Shown here piece after piece: positions 25,399 to 40,900 of a stretch of DNA of 64,000 nt. Made by a program: the position numbers and the translations under genes. The notes below the pieces were generated by a model. It had not been told where the DNA came from, made no database searches, and saw only the letters and a program-made list of their open reading frames with translations. The stretch lies in assembly GCA_905250115.1 (NCBI GenBank), contig CAJNOI010000006.1, positions 1,159,526 through 1,223,525 of the forward strand. The letters are read 5' to 3'. The number at the start of each line of letters is the position of its first letter. Positions within the stretch are counted from its first letter, which is position 1. This DNA comes from Adineta steineri. Lineage: Eukaryota > Rotifera > Eurotatoria > Adinetida > Adinetidae.

Positions 25399-28300
25399 GA
25401 TATATAAATAATATTTACATTAATAAAAACTAATGAATATTTAATATTCTACAATTAAAATAGATCAATCAATTGAATCATATTAATATAGTCATAATTT
25501 TATTTCAATGTATCTTATGATGATCATATTCTCATAATGAATTGGAAAATAATATGATAAAGATCAAATATAAGCATAAAAAATTCATAACTATACATCT
25601 GTTTCTCTTATAAACATAACACAATATATTTTTATCTATCAATAATAAAAGCTATCTATCCTATGAACTTATTCTACACATAAATAATTAGTTATTCTAA
25701 ATACAAATATAGGAAGAAAAAAGAGAGAAAACCTGTCAATAAACTTCATTACTTTGTGTCGGAAGCATGAGTGTTATGTAAATTGGTAGAATTTTCTTCT
25801 AATAAATATTTTTTATGTAAGCCATAGAAAACAAGAATGTTCGCCATGCGATCAAACTTGATATATATACAACGTACTAAACCGTGTAAATAATATTTTA
25901 CATAGCGAAAATGATAATTTTTTTTTTGCTTTGAAATATTTGCTAAAATGAATGTAGCACTTCTCTTATTAACTATGGGAAATCTGTAGAGAATTGAAGC
26001 AAGACAATATCTAGTGAACTTGAATTATTAATTTAGCACAAGAATTTTAAGGATATTCTTTACATACTAGACTTGTCTATAAATTTATTAATTACTAAAA
26101 GAACTTAAAATAAATATATACATATTTGAAGAATTTATTTTAAAGCGATTAATCCATCTATTTTTGTCAACTAACATGCGAGTTATTTATATTTTTTTAC
26201 TGAAGAGTTCTTTCGTGATTTATTAGTATTCAAGTCGAAGAAAGGCACTAGACAATATTAAGTTGCTATATTTGTAATAGTTAATTATGAAATAAATGAA
26301 ACACATTCAATGACTAGAGTATGTGGAAAAAAAATAATAATAAAAAAAAAGAAAGTAAATTCTAAATGGCTGCTATTGTATTCTCTCCTCTTCTAAAATA
26401 CTTATTGTTAAGCAATTTCTGTATTGATTCAAAATTGAACGACATTGTCGCTTTCGACTAATCTATAGCATTGAAAAGACTACATTTCTCTCGTGAAATA
26501 TTACTTAAGGTTATAGAAAAAAAAAACTAGAACACATTGTTACATACGATAAACGTTCTTATTTAATGAACTAGATTCGAATAATTGTAGTAATTGATAT
26601 GAAACATACAAAATTACTATGGAAAAACTTTCCTACGTAAATAAAAGAAAATTTCACAAACTATTCTCTTGATAATAGTTATTGAAAGAAAATACAGACT
26701 TCCTCTGTAAAATCTTGATTTTAGCAAATAGAAGATGTCGAGACAAATAGCTGTTCGTCTCGAAATGTAATAATACCCTATATTTTAAGCTGTTGCATGT
26801 AATAGATGACAGTCTAAATTAGTAGATTGTGTGGCACGCAAAAAATGTATGGCGGAAATAGACTTTTTTTTCTTTTGAAAAACATCGAAATTGTTGCTCT
26901 CTCACAGTAGAGAATGCTAGATAAGGTCATGATAACAGAAACTTGATAATCGTCATATGATTTCCGTTTCTTCTAGACAGATACTTCCTTAAACGATGTC
27001 TACCAGTGTAATTCTATCATTATGAATGATTAAATTTGAAATAAAATATCAGATTATAATATTCTAAAGGAAAATACTTCTACAAAATTTAACATTATTA
27101 AGATTTGTTTACAAATATCTTTAATCTGAAGTATAGATATGTATAACTCAATTAATATATAGCTAACTATAGAATCGTATTATAATAAGAAAAAGAATAC
27201 TATTATACACATTAATTTCTTTCTAGGTCAAAATCATTTTTCAATACTTCGTATAAATTACAAAAAAAATTATATGTACGTATTGAACTACTTTAGAATA
27301 GATTTACTGTGCATTTAAGATCAAAACTAAAATACTGCCGACAGACTTTTGCTTAGGGTTATACGATAAAAATGTCTAGAATTGTTTATGGTGTCTCGCG
27401 ATTACAAAATACCAAAACATTCCTTTGAGGACATTTTCTCTATGATTTATTGCTATATGCTCGAACAAAAAAGGAAACTTGCCGTATCGATTAATTATTC
27501 AGGAACATATATACAAAAAAATATAATCAAATATGATTATAAACGATTTCTTTTCTTGAAGGAATAAAAACAATAAAACCAAACTGTTCCACATCATAAC
27601 GAAACAATAAGAACTTCCTCATTTTTTTTCAGGTACATTTTTAATACAATATTTCAAAAGAATATCTCTCGACTGTAAATATAATAAGATTTCATTTAAT
27701 TTTCTTAGAACTGATTATATTTTATATCTATTGTTTCAACTTACTCCAATGGAAAATCAATTTCCTATTCATATTTATTTGAAATAAAGAGACAATAAAA
27801 TATATTCTGCTGTAGTAAATACGTTGAAGATTCTTTTTAATAGTACACCTACTGAATGTCTACTATTAGAACTTCAAATACATGACAAAGTATTTTAACA
27901 ATTCAACAGTACAAAATATCATTCATTATATCTATGTAGCAGTCTATAAATATGTAAATAGGTTAGTATAATGTAATAATGACAAATAAGCTGTGATTAT
28001 TTGTCATGTGAAAATGTAATTTCAGATATGTAAAGGAGAATTTTGTAATATTTACTAGTCGAGAGAATCGATTCTAACTTTGATAATCACCAAAATAAAA
28101 AATGATCGATATATTTTCATAGTTTTACCTTTCTATAATCATTGAATTCAGTATATTACACATTAATATAAATAATGAGTCGATGAAAACAAGAACAGAT
28201 GGCGTCAGATTTGTTTAGTATACGACACGTTTCATTCATTGATCTATATATAAAATTTATAATTACTTACTAATTACGGACAGCAGCTGTGATATTAATC

Positions 28301-29237
28301 CGAAAAAGAAAAATTTATGTTCTCGTTTCGAACTATAAAAAAAAAGAACCGACTTTATTCATGTCTACTTATCAATGTTCTGTTAGCACAAATAAGTTCT
28401 TTTTTAATATACCGTCTTATAATAATGAAACTACACTATGTTTAGAAAGTATTTATAACAAAGTAAAAGATAAAAGAGCACAATAACAATGATGTAACTC
28501 ATTTTCTTGGCATAATTATCAAAGCCTACGCAAAGCAGTCAACGGAAATACTTTTCATAGTTATGCAGGTGGTACTGAATAGATCTCATTAGGATATATT
28601 AATAAAATAGACTACAACCCACTGTATACTCAAGAATACTTTTTCTATACTCTTATAAAAATTTGTGACGTACAAATCTTGTAAGTCAAAAATGTTCTGT
28701 CGAGAGCAAATATTAAAATAGTTGCACTGAATAGTGTAAATTCTGAACCTGATAATAATGGAACTTTGTCAAAATCTCATAAAACCGATGAAATCAGTAT
28801 AGATTAGAATGTAAATACAATAAAAAGCAAATATCCGTATTTATGTTCTTGTTTTTCAAAAATAATCATCCTCTTTTTTTTTATTCCCGTCAAGAATCAG
28901 ATGTTCTTAGTTCTTAAAATAACTATATACATCTGGAATAAATATAGAAAAGTCATATTTCATATCAAATTAATTTTGTACTTAACTAATGATCATTTTT
29001 CTATTTATCAACTAGTTATACGAAAGAAAAAACCTTGAGTTTTCGTCAATAACCATAGTTTCAAGTTTTTTTTTGATTATTTATTTTAAAACCAAATAAT
29101 TTTTCTACGTCATTTTTTTTCTCTCTCAATGTTATTCTAATACGATGAAATGATTGATAATGTAATATTAAAATTTGAAGTTGAATGATAGATATATAAT
29201 CAAAATATTCTGTAAAGAATCAACAATAATTTTATTA
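25399..29237. other. Long intergenic region, no gene found
   Basis: About 3.8 kb of very AT-rich DNA lies between divergent genes (GPCR and the gene at 29238). The open frames at 27382-27567 and 28289-28486 are short, isolated and low-complexity. I see no tRNA, rRNA or transposon protein, and no clear terminal repeats. Confidence 0.5.
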
Positions 29238-31573
29238 ATGTCTCCGATCTTAGATTCTCCTAATGGTTGTAGAAAATCTATAACAAATTTGAATACTTCC
29301 TACCCAATTCTTCATCTTGATCGAATGAAAATAAAAAAACATTATGATTGTTTTCCAGAATATATTTACAATACAGCATTTGGTTCATTATTAACTAATC
29401 TTAATTGTAATAATCAGCCTGTAGACATAGATGATAATAATAGCACGTGTGTATTGTTGCAATCAAATGATTATTTTTTCGAAAAATCTTTTCTTCAGAT
29501 CAAAAACAAATAACATAGATAATCAATGTACATCATCTATTCAATTATATAATAATTCAGCATGTAATAATGAACAAGATATTATTAAACTATTAGTTGA
29601 TTTTCTTGATGAATTTTTACTTTATCTTTCATCAATTATTTCATATGAGAAATTTCAATCTCAATTTCAGTTACAAAAAATAAAAGATGTTTTTGAACGT
29701 GTTTATCAACTTCGTTCAACATTACTCATACACATCAATAATAATTATGAACATAGAATAAATTCAACTATTCTTGATATTACATCGATTTCCTCAATTC
29801 TTCATGAACTTGCTACTCTTATTCATTCTTTAGATAATGAACAACAACAACAACAAATTGGAACTAATACTCAATATTCACAATTATCATATAATCTAGA
29901 AAAAATTATGAAATCTTGTATGGATAGCATCAACAAATGTAATCATCAACAAGTAGGTTAGCAATTTATTCATATTTGAATAGAATGTAAAAATTTAAGA
30001 ATCTTCAATCATCGATACCGTCTATAACTCCATGTATAAATTCTACATTACCAAATACATGTTTATCACCATGTAATGGATGTAATATGTGTGAACAATG
30101 GTCAATATTAGAACAAATAAAAAAGACAAATGAAAAAGATCATATTTTTGGATTAGTCTATGGTATTAAAGATGAAAATATTCGTCAAAAATTAGGTTAC
30201 CGTACTGGAGATCATAAATCATCGAGTAAAATAAAACAAAAATTTCGTAAAATATCCAAACAAAAATATGGATCAAATATGCTTTTGAACAAAGACGCAA
30301 AGTTTGATAGTAATCGTGGATGGACTGCAGGATCACCTAGTAATCAAGCATCTATACAACGACAACAATCTTTTCTTAAATCAGAACAATTCTCACCATT
30401 ATCGAATACTAATTCAGATACTGATAAATCTATTAAACTTCATTCTATACAAGGTAAATACATTCTATTCACATAGCATCTTGAATATCAGTTGATCTAA
30501 TATTTGTTTTTTTTCTTCTTCTAAATAGATCGCTTGATAATATCGAACAGCAATGGACGTATAACTCCTCATGGGACATCTTCTTATACAGAACAATTAC
30601 CTATAACATCAACAACAGATCCTGATAAATTACATCGAACATCTTCTCGTTTAGTTCAAAAATTACAATCAAATATCTATAAAGAAAATGATAGCAAAAG
30701 TAATCTATCATCACCTTTATCTTTTCAAACTTCTGAATATCGAATTCCATCAAAGACAACATATAAGATTGTACCTGAAAGTAATCATAGTTTATCGCCA
30801 ATATCCAACAAATCAATAAATACTCATCAATCATATGAAAATTCATCAATCAATGGTATTGATAAAGCAAATAATGTATTAAGTATTACACAAAATAATG
30901 ATAAACAAAGTCTAAATCAAAATCTAATCTCTTATGAAACACATGTAAGTCAATTTTTTGTTTCTAATTTAAAAAGATTATCTTAAAATATATGTTTAAT
31001 ACTTTTTCAAATGTTTTATTTTAGTCTGACAATATCGATTCTTCAATGATGTTTACATTCAATGATCAAACTCCTTCCAGTGAAAATATGTTGAATACAA
31101 ATTGGAAAGAACGTTTAACATCAACAGAACGCATAGAAATTACTCCTCTGGAAAAAAATATCTCAAGTTCTATATCAAATAAACAATATTCAACAGATGA
31201 TTTTAATTACGATAACTATTCTGAACATCAACTGTCTTCTTCAATAAATAATCCTATGAAAGAAAATAGTAAACTTATAAAACTATATTATCTATTAAAG
31301 ATTTTAGAATATTATTAGCTATATTCATGTTTTTCAATTCATTTAGATAATATTTCTTCATTGTTTGTAATTGAAGGACCTCAAAGTGCACAAGGAGAAA
31401 AGAAAATATTAGAGATTTTAGATAATAACAAAAAATACATGTCAATTCCACAATATTCTTCCATAAATAAACTCAAACAACGAAGTACCGGTGCAAATAA
31501 TGGATACTTGAACAAATTTATGCATTGTTTCCGACGATCGACCAGAAATCGAATTAATCATCGAGAGAAATAA
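29238..31573 (+). CDS. Unrecognised intracellular protein (6 exons)
   Basis: Exons read as 29238-29446, 29499-29952, 30000-30453, 30529-30944, 31025-31268 and 31347-31573, with 48-82 bp introns and phases that join cleanly. The product is about 665 residues. The N-terminal part starts MSPILDSPNGCRKS. A helical segment in exon 2 (LLVDFLDEFLLYLSSIISYE and ILHELATLIHSL) could be a folded domain. Exon 3 has a Cys-rich turn (CLSPCNGCNMCEQW) followed by DHIFGLVYGIKDENIRQKLG and a basic stretch. The remaining half is Ser/Asn/Gln-rich and probably disordered. The C-terminus is basic with one Cys (FMHCFRRSTRNRINHREK), a possible lipidation or membrane-contact tail. No signal peptide or membrane helix is visible. 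I do not recognise the family. It converges on the fibrocystin-L-like gene. Confidence 0.65.
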
Positions 31574-31742
31574 ATAATATAAAAGTTTCATATTTATTAT
31601 GAATGTCTTTATTTTATTTTATTTACATTTTCATTATTGAGTACATCTTTCAATGAAAAATTTAATTTCTTGATCATGAAATATATCTTTGTTTAAATGT
31701 TGAATAGATAAAACATATTATGGCTAACTACGGATTTATTTA

Positions 31743-31815
31743 GAAATGATTATGAAAAAAAAAGAAATGATTATGGAAAAAAAGAGAAATGATTATGGAA
31801 AAAAAAGAAATGAGA
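31743..31815 (+). repeat. Short tandem repeat, about 20-22 bp unit
   Basis: Three to four units of the form AGAAATGATTATGGAAAAAA lie in tandem in the 357-bp gap between two convergent genes. The unit is not coding. The poly-A tracts within the units suggest slippage-driven growth. Confidence 0.8.
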
Positions 31816-31930
31816 AAAACTAGAATTGAGGAACTAAAAAGAGACACTACTAAATGAGAAATGTAAAAAGAATATAATAAGTCTTGAATAGTTCATTAGA
31901 GAAAAATGATTAAAATAAGTAATGTTAAAA

Positions 31931-34900
31931 TCAATGGAGAGGAATAAATTCGACGGGTGTTAATGTTGATACTGGATTGTTGAATGTTATTCCAGTAACA
32001 CTAGCAGCACCTGATGATAAAGGTCGTGATTGACCTGAAGATGATGATTGTATTTGATTATTATTGGTAACCGATGACGTAGGCCCTGTAGCAGATAAAC
32101 GTCGTGTTAAATGTGATCCATCATCATTTGATGGTGATGCATTTGTGGTGTTTTGAGTATTTGAAATTGAAGCTTCTTCATCTTGTTCATTCATAAGAGA
32201 TTGACCTTTATTAACACTATTTTTATGAACACCATACGCTGAACCAGCAGCAGCAGCGGCGACAACAACAATAGCAGCAACAACAATACCAGCAATCGCT
32301 CCTGCGCTAAGACCACTAGTTGAAGACGAGGTACTTGGCGTAAATGTTGCATCATTATTAGCATTTACTGATTGAAGCACTGTATTATCTATAGCATTTA
32401 CTTGATTAGTTATTAATTCATTAACACCAGCTTGTGCGTTTTCAGCATCGCCAATACTATCACCGTCCAACATAAAGCCAGCAATCAGACTACCTATAAA
32501 TAGCAATATATGAAGTATATTTTAAAAAAATGTAAGTTTTCAATATAACTAACCTTTTCTTAAAGTAATATCACTGGTAATAGGTATATGAAGTTGACAT
32601 GTCAAAAGATTATAAATTTCAGCTCGTGTTATTTCAAGTTTACCACTTGCATTTATTGCATCAAAATCAGCTGTATATGTTATATTCGATGGTGGATAGC
32701 CGGGATATGTATCAAGAGTAACTATAAAGTATTAATGAATTTGTTTTAATAAATAAAATAGAATAAAACTTACCATTTGGTTTCTTAACTAAAATACCAT
32801 TCGATGTTAAATCAATTGTATATTGATTATTTGTTGATTTTAATTCAACATTGATAATATACATTCCAACGTTATTAATTGCTAAATTTGTTACTGTTAT
32901 AGTACCTGCTGTATAATCAACAATAACTGCTGATGATTGTGTTTGAACTAATGTACCATTACATTTATGTTGTAATGGATAAAATGAAGCTGTTGCTGTC
33001 CATTGAAGACCGCTACCCAATTGAATATCTCCAATTTTAATTTGCGATGGTTTATCAACGATAATAGTTGACATATTAAATGTTTCATTGACTGAAACAA
33101 CAGCAATATCATTCCATTGTTTTCCAGCTAAAATAGGAGCTGAAACTTGTATTGATGATGCACTAACGATAAAACTAGCACTTGCAACGAATTGACTAAA
33201 AATAAAACGAATATTATAAATTTTCATTAAAAAAAAGGAATGAAAATTGTCTCTTTTTCTAAAGAAATATCTACCTGCTAACACCGTTTGGTGTAAGAAG
33301 TCGAAATTCAACTTGATATGAACCAAGTGCTGTTATACCAAAATTTGTATATTGTGATTGACCATCACTATAATTAGCAATTGGACCAACAAGACTAACA
33401 CCTGATTGTCCAACAATAACAGCGATAATTTGCCATGGTTGTTGTTCTGAACCTAATTTATCTATAATTGCACCTGATGCATCACGTGCAACAAGTTTTG
33501 GTTGAGTATCACATGGTGATTGTAAACGGCATGATGAGGGTGGAGTTATTAAGAATAAGCCACTAATAACACTCAATACTGATGTTTCTGAACTTCCTGG
33601 TTCTTGTACACTTAAACTAAGAGGATATGAACCACCTGCAGCAGCTGCCCATTGTTGTTGAGTTTGATTCGCTTGATAACCATTAATAATACGAGAAGTT
33701 ATATTATTAATATCATCAACTGATGCTTGATCAGGAATAGAGTAAAATGGTCGTGGATCATTACGTAGTTCAACACGTAAAGTAATTGTTCCACTTGTTG
33801 CACGACGAACAACACGACTAATAAATGAAAGTATGCATTGAATAAATTTAGGCAAAATATTTTTGAAATACTTACGAATCAGTATTTGCTGAAATAATAT
33901 TAACACGTCGAATTTGATCAACACTAACACCAAGTAAAGCAGCTAAATTTCCGACTAAATTTGTACTAAAGAATGCTGCTGGTGTAGTAGCTGGTAAACC
34001 AAATGTAAGGACAATTAATGGTGAAATCTCCAAATCAATAACAGTGATGCCATCAATTAAAAATAATGCTGTTTGTGTTGTTCTAATATTCAAAAATAAA
34101 CGTATGTATATTTTATTCATTTAAATAAATATATTTTTTTATACCTATTAAAATAGTTTGTACCAGCTCCTGATCCATATGTTACACCAGATGGTATATC
34201 TTTTAACATTAAATATGAATAACTAGTATCAATATTTGTTGGTGGAACATAAACATTATTAGCATAAACATCAATTTGTTGTAACGATGTATAATAAAGA
34301 GCTAATGATACCTTTATTGTTGCATCAGCATTAAGTAATCGAAAACGCATATCATTTGGCGTTGTACTTGATAGATAAATATCATAATGACGATTGGATT
34401 CAACTAATGTCATAAATGTTGATAGACGTTTTTGACATGTATAACCATTACACCATCCATGATCTTGTGGACCATTGATTAAATTAATAAAACCAAGATC
34501 AGAAAGAACAGCAACTGGTGAAAGACGTCGTGTTTCAGTATCAGCATCCATACTTTCAATAATTAACATTCGATAATCAACTATATTTGGACATAAGTAC
34601 ATTTCAGATGATGCTTGAAGTGTACATGCTGATGGATGACTTATACCACGAGAAGGATATACACTATTAATATTAATCATTTGACCATTGGCACCTGCTA
34701 ATGCGGCACTTGGAATACGATAATCGCCGACACCATGAGCTTGATTACCTGAATAGATATTTAAAAAGAAAGAACTATAAAACAAATTTTAAATATTTAA
34801 AATTACCCCAAAGATATTCTGCTTGAGAAAAGACAGTCGATGGTTGACCGAATAAAGTACCATCAGTATCAATAAGTAAATTTGTTTTCAAACCATCACA

Positions 34901-37900
34901 ATCCATATCTATATATACACATGCATTTGATTACATTCTTTGTAAAATGTAAATAAATATTTTCTTACCAACGCAATCAGCTGGATCAACAACATCCAAA
35001 TTTGGTCGTCCATTAAAGACTAAATTTGATGGTGATGAACTATAAACAGATATACCACTTGTTGTTACTGGATGTTGACCATCATCATTATTTTGTGAAA
35101 CTGAAATAGCTACATCATGACGACTGCCACACATGTCATTAAAATAAGCAAATGTTACATTTGTTAATATCATGATACCACCAACTATAAAAATTAAAAA
35201 TTAAATTATGTATAATAATAATAAGAAAAACTTTATTTATTAACTTACTGCATGGATAAGCATCAATACCGGTATATGGATGACGTGGAATCATATTATC
35301 ACGTGAAAACTGTGGAAATGATATACCTACTCGACTACCTGGATTTCCTTGTGATGAGTCTCCTGCCACAATAGGAACAGCTGTGGGACTATTTATTGCG
35401 CTGATTGTATTTGGATCTGGAATATCACTACAATCATTTGGAGTTATAGCACCAATAATTAAGGAATTTCGAATGATAACTGAACTGTTCTCAAAGACAT
35501 GAGTTGTAGCTAAAAAATGAAGAAATTTTAAAGATATTATTTTAGATTCTGTTTTTTTTTCAAGTTAATTACATAATGGACCAAGAACAATTGTAAAAAT
35601 ACCAACACTACTATCGGCTATTTGACATGAATCAATAATAATATTGTGTTCTGTATTGATATATAAACCGTAGTACCATGTTTTATAAGTTCTATAAAAA
35701 GAAAAGTAATTAGAAATAACTAAAACAAAAATGAACTCTTAAACTTACTTGAATCCTTTTATTAATACACAATCTAATAGAATATTAAATAAATATATAT
35801 ATATTCAATTAAGTATTATATTTCTTTCAATTGCTTACCTGTATCATAATTGAAACCTTGATCATTTGGCCACATATTAACACCAGCCATACTTGAATGG
35901 GCTTCATTATTATCATAATCATTAACAGTATCATTTGGTAGAACAGTTCCTGGACATGAATTACCTTGTATACGATAAGCTTGACGTTGTGCACCAGATA
36001 CTAAGTTATCCTAGATAAAAATTATTTATTATAGAATTAAATTAATTAAATTAAATCAATTTACCTTCATAACTACACTAATTGCATCTCGAGACATAAT
36101 TGCACCATCATTATTAATATCAAATGGTGCATAAGCTGGTTCAGCTTCACCAGACCAATAAACAGTTGAAACAAGATTTTTCTGTATGAGATTATTCATT
36201 CCTGTAGCAACAATAGCTGATTCAAATGCTCGATAAACGACATTATTTAGAACTGGAACTCCGTTTGTATCCCAAATACCAATTCTATAATGAAATAATA
36301 TAGATATATTCATAGAATAAAAATCATTTTTTTTTAAATAGATACATACGCTGAATAAAAACCAGTATCGAATGAACATGCATTAACATAAGTTGGTCGT
36401 GATATATTAAAATCACCAAGATTATATAAATGAATACCTTCACGTTTATCTTCATCTTCAGCATCAATAAATTGACCGAAACCAATAAATTGTGTATTGG
36501 ATAATCTTGCATAACCTTTATAATATGTATTGATATATTCTGAAGTAGGTGCATTATAAATATTTGTTGAATAATCCGTAACTAAGACACGAACACCGAT
36601 TTTTTCTGTATCTGGACTAGTACTAATAACACGGATATTTCTTGATAATAAACCAACAGCAGCAGCTACATGATATATTTCACCATTGGCAAATACTTGA
36701 TGAATAACAATGTGTGTATAAGCAAGAGGGTTTTGTAATGTTATTACGGTACCAGCTCCACTAATACTTGCAATTGTACATCTTTCTCGATGATCAATTC
36801 TTGTATCAGTTGTTGTTATAAGAATTTCATCACCGACAGACCAATCTACAGCTTCACTTAATGTAATAACAATTTGACCTGCAGTTGCTGTTGTAGCAAG
36901 ACGTGTCCAAGAAACATTATGTGCAATACCGTGTAAATCAAGACCACCTAAAACACCAATTACTCGTGGTCCTAATGATCCAGCATCATTAGGTAATAAA
37001 ACATCGACTGTTGCTGAACCAGTTATAACAATATCAACATTTGATGTGAGTGGAGTATCGGGCCAACCTATAAAGATTATATATAGATATATTGATAGAA
37101 ATAAACAAAAACTTAATACATACCAACAATTAATTGACCACCATTAATAAAAATACTGTTGACATTAAGAGTATTATTCATACCCTAGAAAATAAATAGA
37201 AGTAAAAAAATTTTTATTAAATAAATAACAGAAAACAAAAACAAAGTTTTTTACTTGTTCAAATTCAAGTACACCATCAATACGTAATGAAAGAATAGTA
37301 GGTAATGGCCAATTAACAACAAGCCAGATACCACGTGGAATATAAATGTCTGTATTATTACCAGGTTTGATAGAGTCTAGTAAATATTATTTTATAATAA
37401 ACAACAAAAAAATAAAGATAATCTTTATGAACATACTGTATCCACCATAACCAGGTAGTGCAAAAGACCAATCTGAATCATTTCCCCAGTATAAAGCATC
37501 AGCTGGTCGAGCAGTTGCTGGTAAGTCAAGACCTGGTTGTGCTGGCATTTGACAATTTGGATATCGACATTTAACAACATTCAAAGTAACCGTTACATCC
37601 GCTGCTATGGTATTGTTTGATGGATTTTTAACTAAATTATATTGAATCATATTTATATATACAAAAAAATAGTCTATATCAAAATTTATTACCAATATAA
37701 GAAAATTCTTGTGTTGTATTATCATAATACCAGTCACCATTATTACTTGCAGCTGTAAGTGGTGAAGCTGATTCAGAAACTAATGATAAACTTGAAACAG
37801 TATTAACTTGATCAGGTAAAAACTGAACACCATGACGAATAATAAGATAATCACCTGGTGCTAAACTATAAGCAACACCACTATATGATATATTAACTGA

Positions 37901-40900
37901 ACTCTATAAAAATTCAAAATAAAATAAATATAGAATATTTTAAAATATTATCATAAAATTTTTTTTTACGTTAGCATTTTCAAATTGGAGTAGATAAGAT
38001 TTTTTAGCTAATAAATTCATCATATAACCTTCTGGATGCGTAAGTCGTTTATGAAGATTAGGTACAACTGTATGATGATTTGAGTCATCATAAATATTTA
38101 ATTCTTCACCATTTTGTCCTAGATTAGCTTGATTAAAAGCAAATCGAATCCATGTACCCATTGATGATGGACATGTAATAGCATTAACAAAATTTGGTGT
38201 TGGTGAACATGCACTTGATGTATTCCAAAGTCCGTCAGGTGGAAGAATAACGGCACCAGGTACATTTGCTAATGAACCATCTACATCTTGATATAAACCA
38301 TCATATGCCCAACGGAAATTACCACGATTTAAAACATTTGTAAATCTCAATTGAGAAAATTTAGTTAACCAACCTAATTTTAATATAAATAAGAATAAGA
38401 ATTCAAATATTTTCTTTATTTATTTATTTGTTACTATACCTCCACAATAAACAACACAACGACCATCAATAGTTGGACCATAAATAGCTTGTGTATTTAC
38501 ATTTGGAAAATTGATGAATGAAATATTTCGTACGCTTAAACCACGATCCCACATAACTATAATAAATATTAATTAGTAAAATTTTCAGTTTTTCTTTCTT
38601 TTCTTATTAATTTAACTTACCAATGAGACCACCTTCATCTGGTACAATAGGAGTTCCAGATACACCAGTATCACCAATAATAATCGAATTAATAACGGAT
38701 GAACCAGTATTTTCATTGTAGAATGTACTACGAAGAACGGGAAGATCCGTTCGTTGATTATTAATAGCTGTAACACATCGAATACCAGCATCATCATTAT
38801 CAAAAACGAGTGCATTTTTTATTTGAACTGTACTTGACATAACCCATTCAATACCACGACTGTTTTTCCATGAAATTAATCCTTCGATTATAGCTTGATA
38901 TGGATTATCAGTTATACAACTACCAGAAACAGTTGGTGAATATTCTGGAAAGAGCCAAACACCAAAACGACCAACACTATGAACACTATTATTAAAGAAT
39001 CGACCAAATTGTTGACGATGTGGACAGAAATTTGGATACATTGCAAACGATGGTCCATCTGGTGTTTCAAGTAATCGATACCAATAACCAAAATGTGTAC
39101 CACCAGCAACAGCATTATGTTCAACAATATTATTTGGATTAGTAACCTAAACAAATATAAATATATTTAAATAAAAAAAACTAACAATATATATATTTTT
39201 TTTAAAAGTTACCCAAATGGCAGCTGGTGTAACATCTTCATTGAGTAAACTTGAACTTGTTCGAACAAATACAAGTAAATTATAGCTTAATGTATTAAAT
39301 GTTTCAACACCATCTTCTAAAAATACAGCTCCACCCCTAAAATATAGTATGAAAAAAATAAGTTTGATGTTTTTTTCTATAGATTTTCTTTCACTTACAT
39401 AACGTCATAGATGACATTATTTGAAACAGTAAGATAATTAGATGCATGAATATTGACGGCTCGATTGAATGTTTGATGAATAGATGATGATTTAATGTAT
39501 GATAAACTCATATTTCCATTCATATGAAAATGAACTGGATATCGACCAAGACGAAAAGCTTGACCAGCATAAGTTACCTAATGAAAATAGAATATAAAAA
39601 TAAATTAAATAACTAAAGAAAAAGAAATATTTTACTTCGATATTTGATAAACGAAGAATAGCTCGTTGAATACCATCAGAACTATCAGCACTAGCACTTG
39701 CCATAATTGTTGCACCAAATTGATCTGAACCAATTTCATTACCATATCGACCAAGAAAACATGTTTGAGTAGCAAATTCACCTGGATTAAATCCAGCAGG
39801 GCATGGGTCAATTGGTGTTGCGTCCCATGTTGTATCCTGTGAACCTAATCATGCAAATCAAATGATGTGAAATGATTTTTTTGAAAACGAAAAAAAAAAA
39901 ATATTTTCTAACAAACCTTGAAAGACAACATTACGAGTTAAAAGACCAACTTCAGCACGAACTTCAACGGATGTTGAACCAACAATTTGTGTTACACCCA
40001 AATGTTGATAAGTTAATGGTGAATCTAATGTTAATGTAAGTCCATTTGATGATACAGCTGTTATTGTACGTGTTTCAGTTTCTCCTTGACTTTCATAATC
40101 TCCTGTTGTTGCAATAACTATTTGACTATTTACTGGCCAATCAACATATTGACTAAGAGTAATTTGTGTAGCACCAGCAGCAGCTGTAGATCCTAAACGT
40201 GTCCATGTTCGAACTAAATTTGTTCCATGCATATCAACAGTACCATCACGTAATGCCAAAACTTTAGCTCCATCTAAAAACATTCAATAAATTTATTTTT
40301 ATTTTATTTCAAAATAAAATTTAAAAAAAAGAAAAATTATCTTACATATTGGTAATTCAATTGATCGTAATTGACCATACATTGTAATAATAGCTTTATG
40401 TTGGAATGGACTTGCTTCTGTACCAACTTGTAAACGACCACCATTAACAACTAATATATATTCAGCACTTAAACTAACATCTTGATTATCATCGAATATT
40501 AATGTAGCATTATCAACAATAAGAGCTTTAAGAACTGGTGTATTTGTATCAAAATAAACTGTTTTTCCACTATCAATTGAAACAATTGTTCCTTGTTCAG
40601 GTGGTGAATCACCTCCCCATGTCCATGGACTTGACCAAAGATCAATATATTGAAATTGTGCTGATCCCAAAGCATTACCACCATTGACCACGTTAACAAT
40701 GACTGGTGCTTGAATTGTTGTTTGACTATAACTACCTGTGAAACAAGTAATTGATGTTGATGAAACTGTTTGAACTATACATGATACACCAGCAATACTA
40801 ACGTTTACTCCACTGGCTGTTGATCTGCAGATAAAAACAAAACATAAATTTACTTTTTTAAATTTTAGTTAGATCTTACGGAAAATTTGTTCCTGTAATT

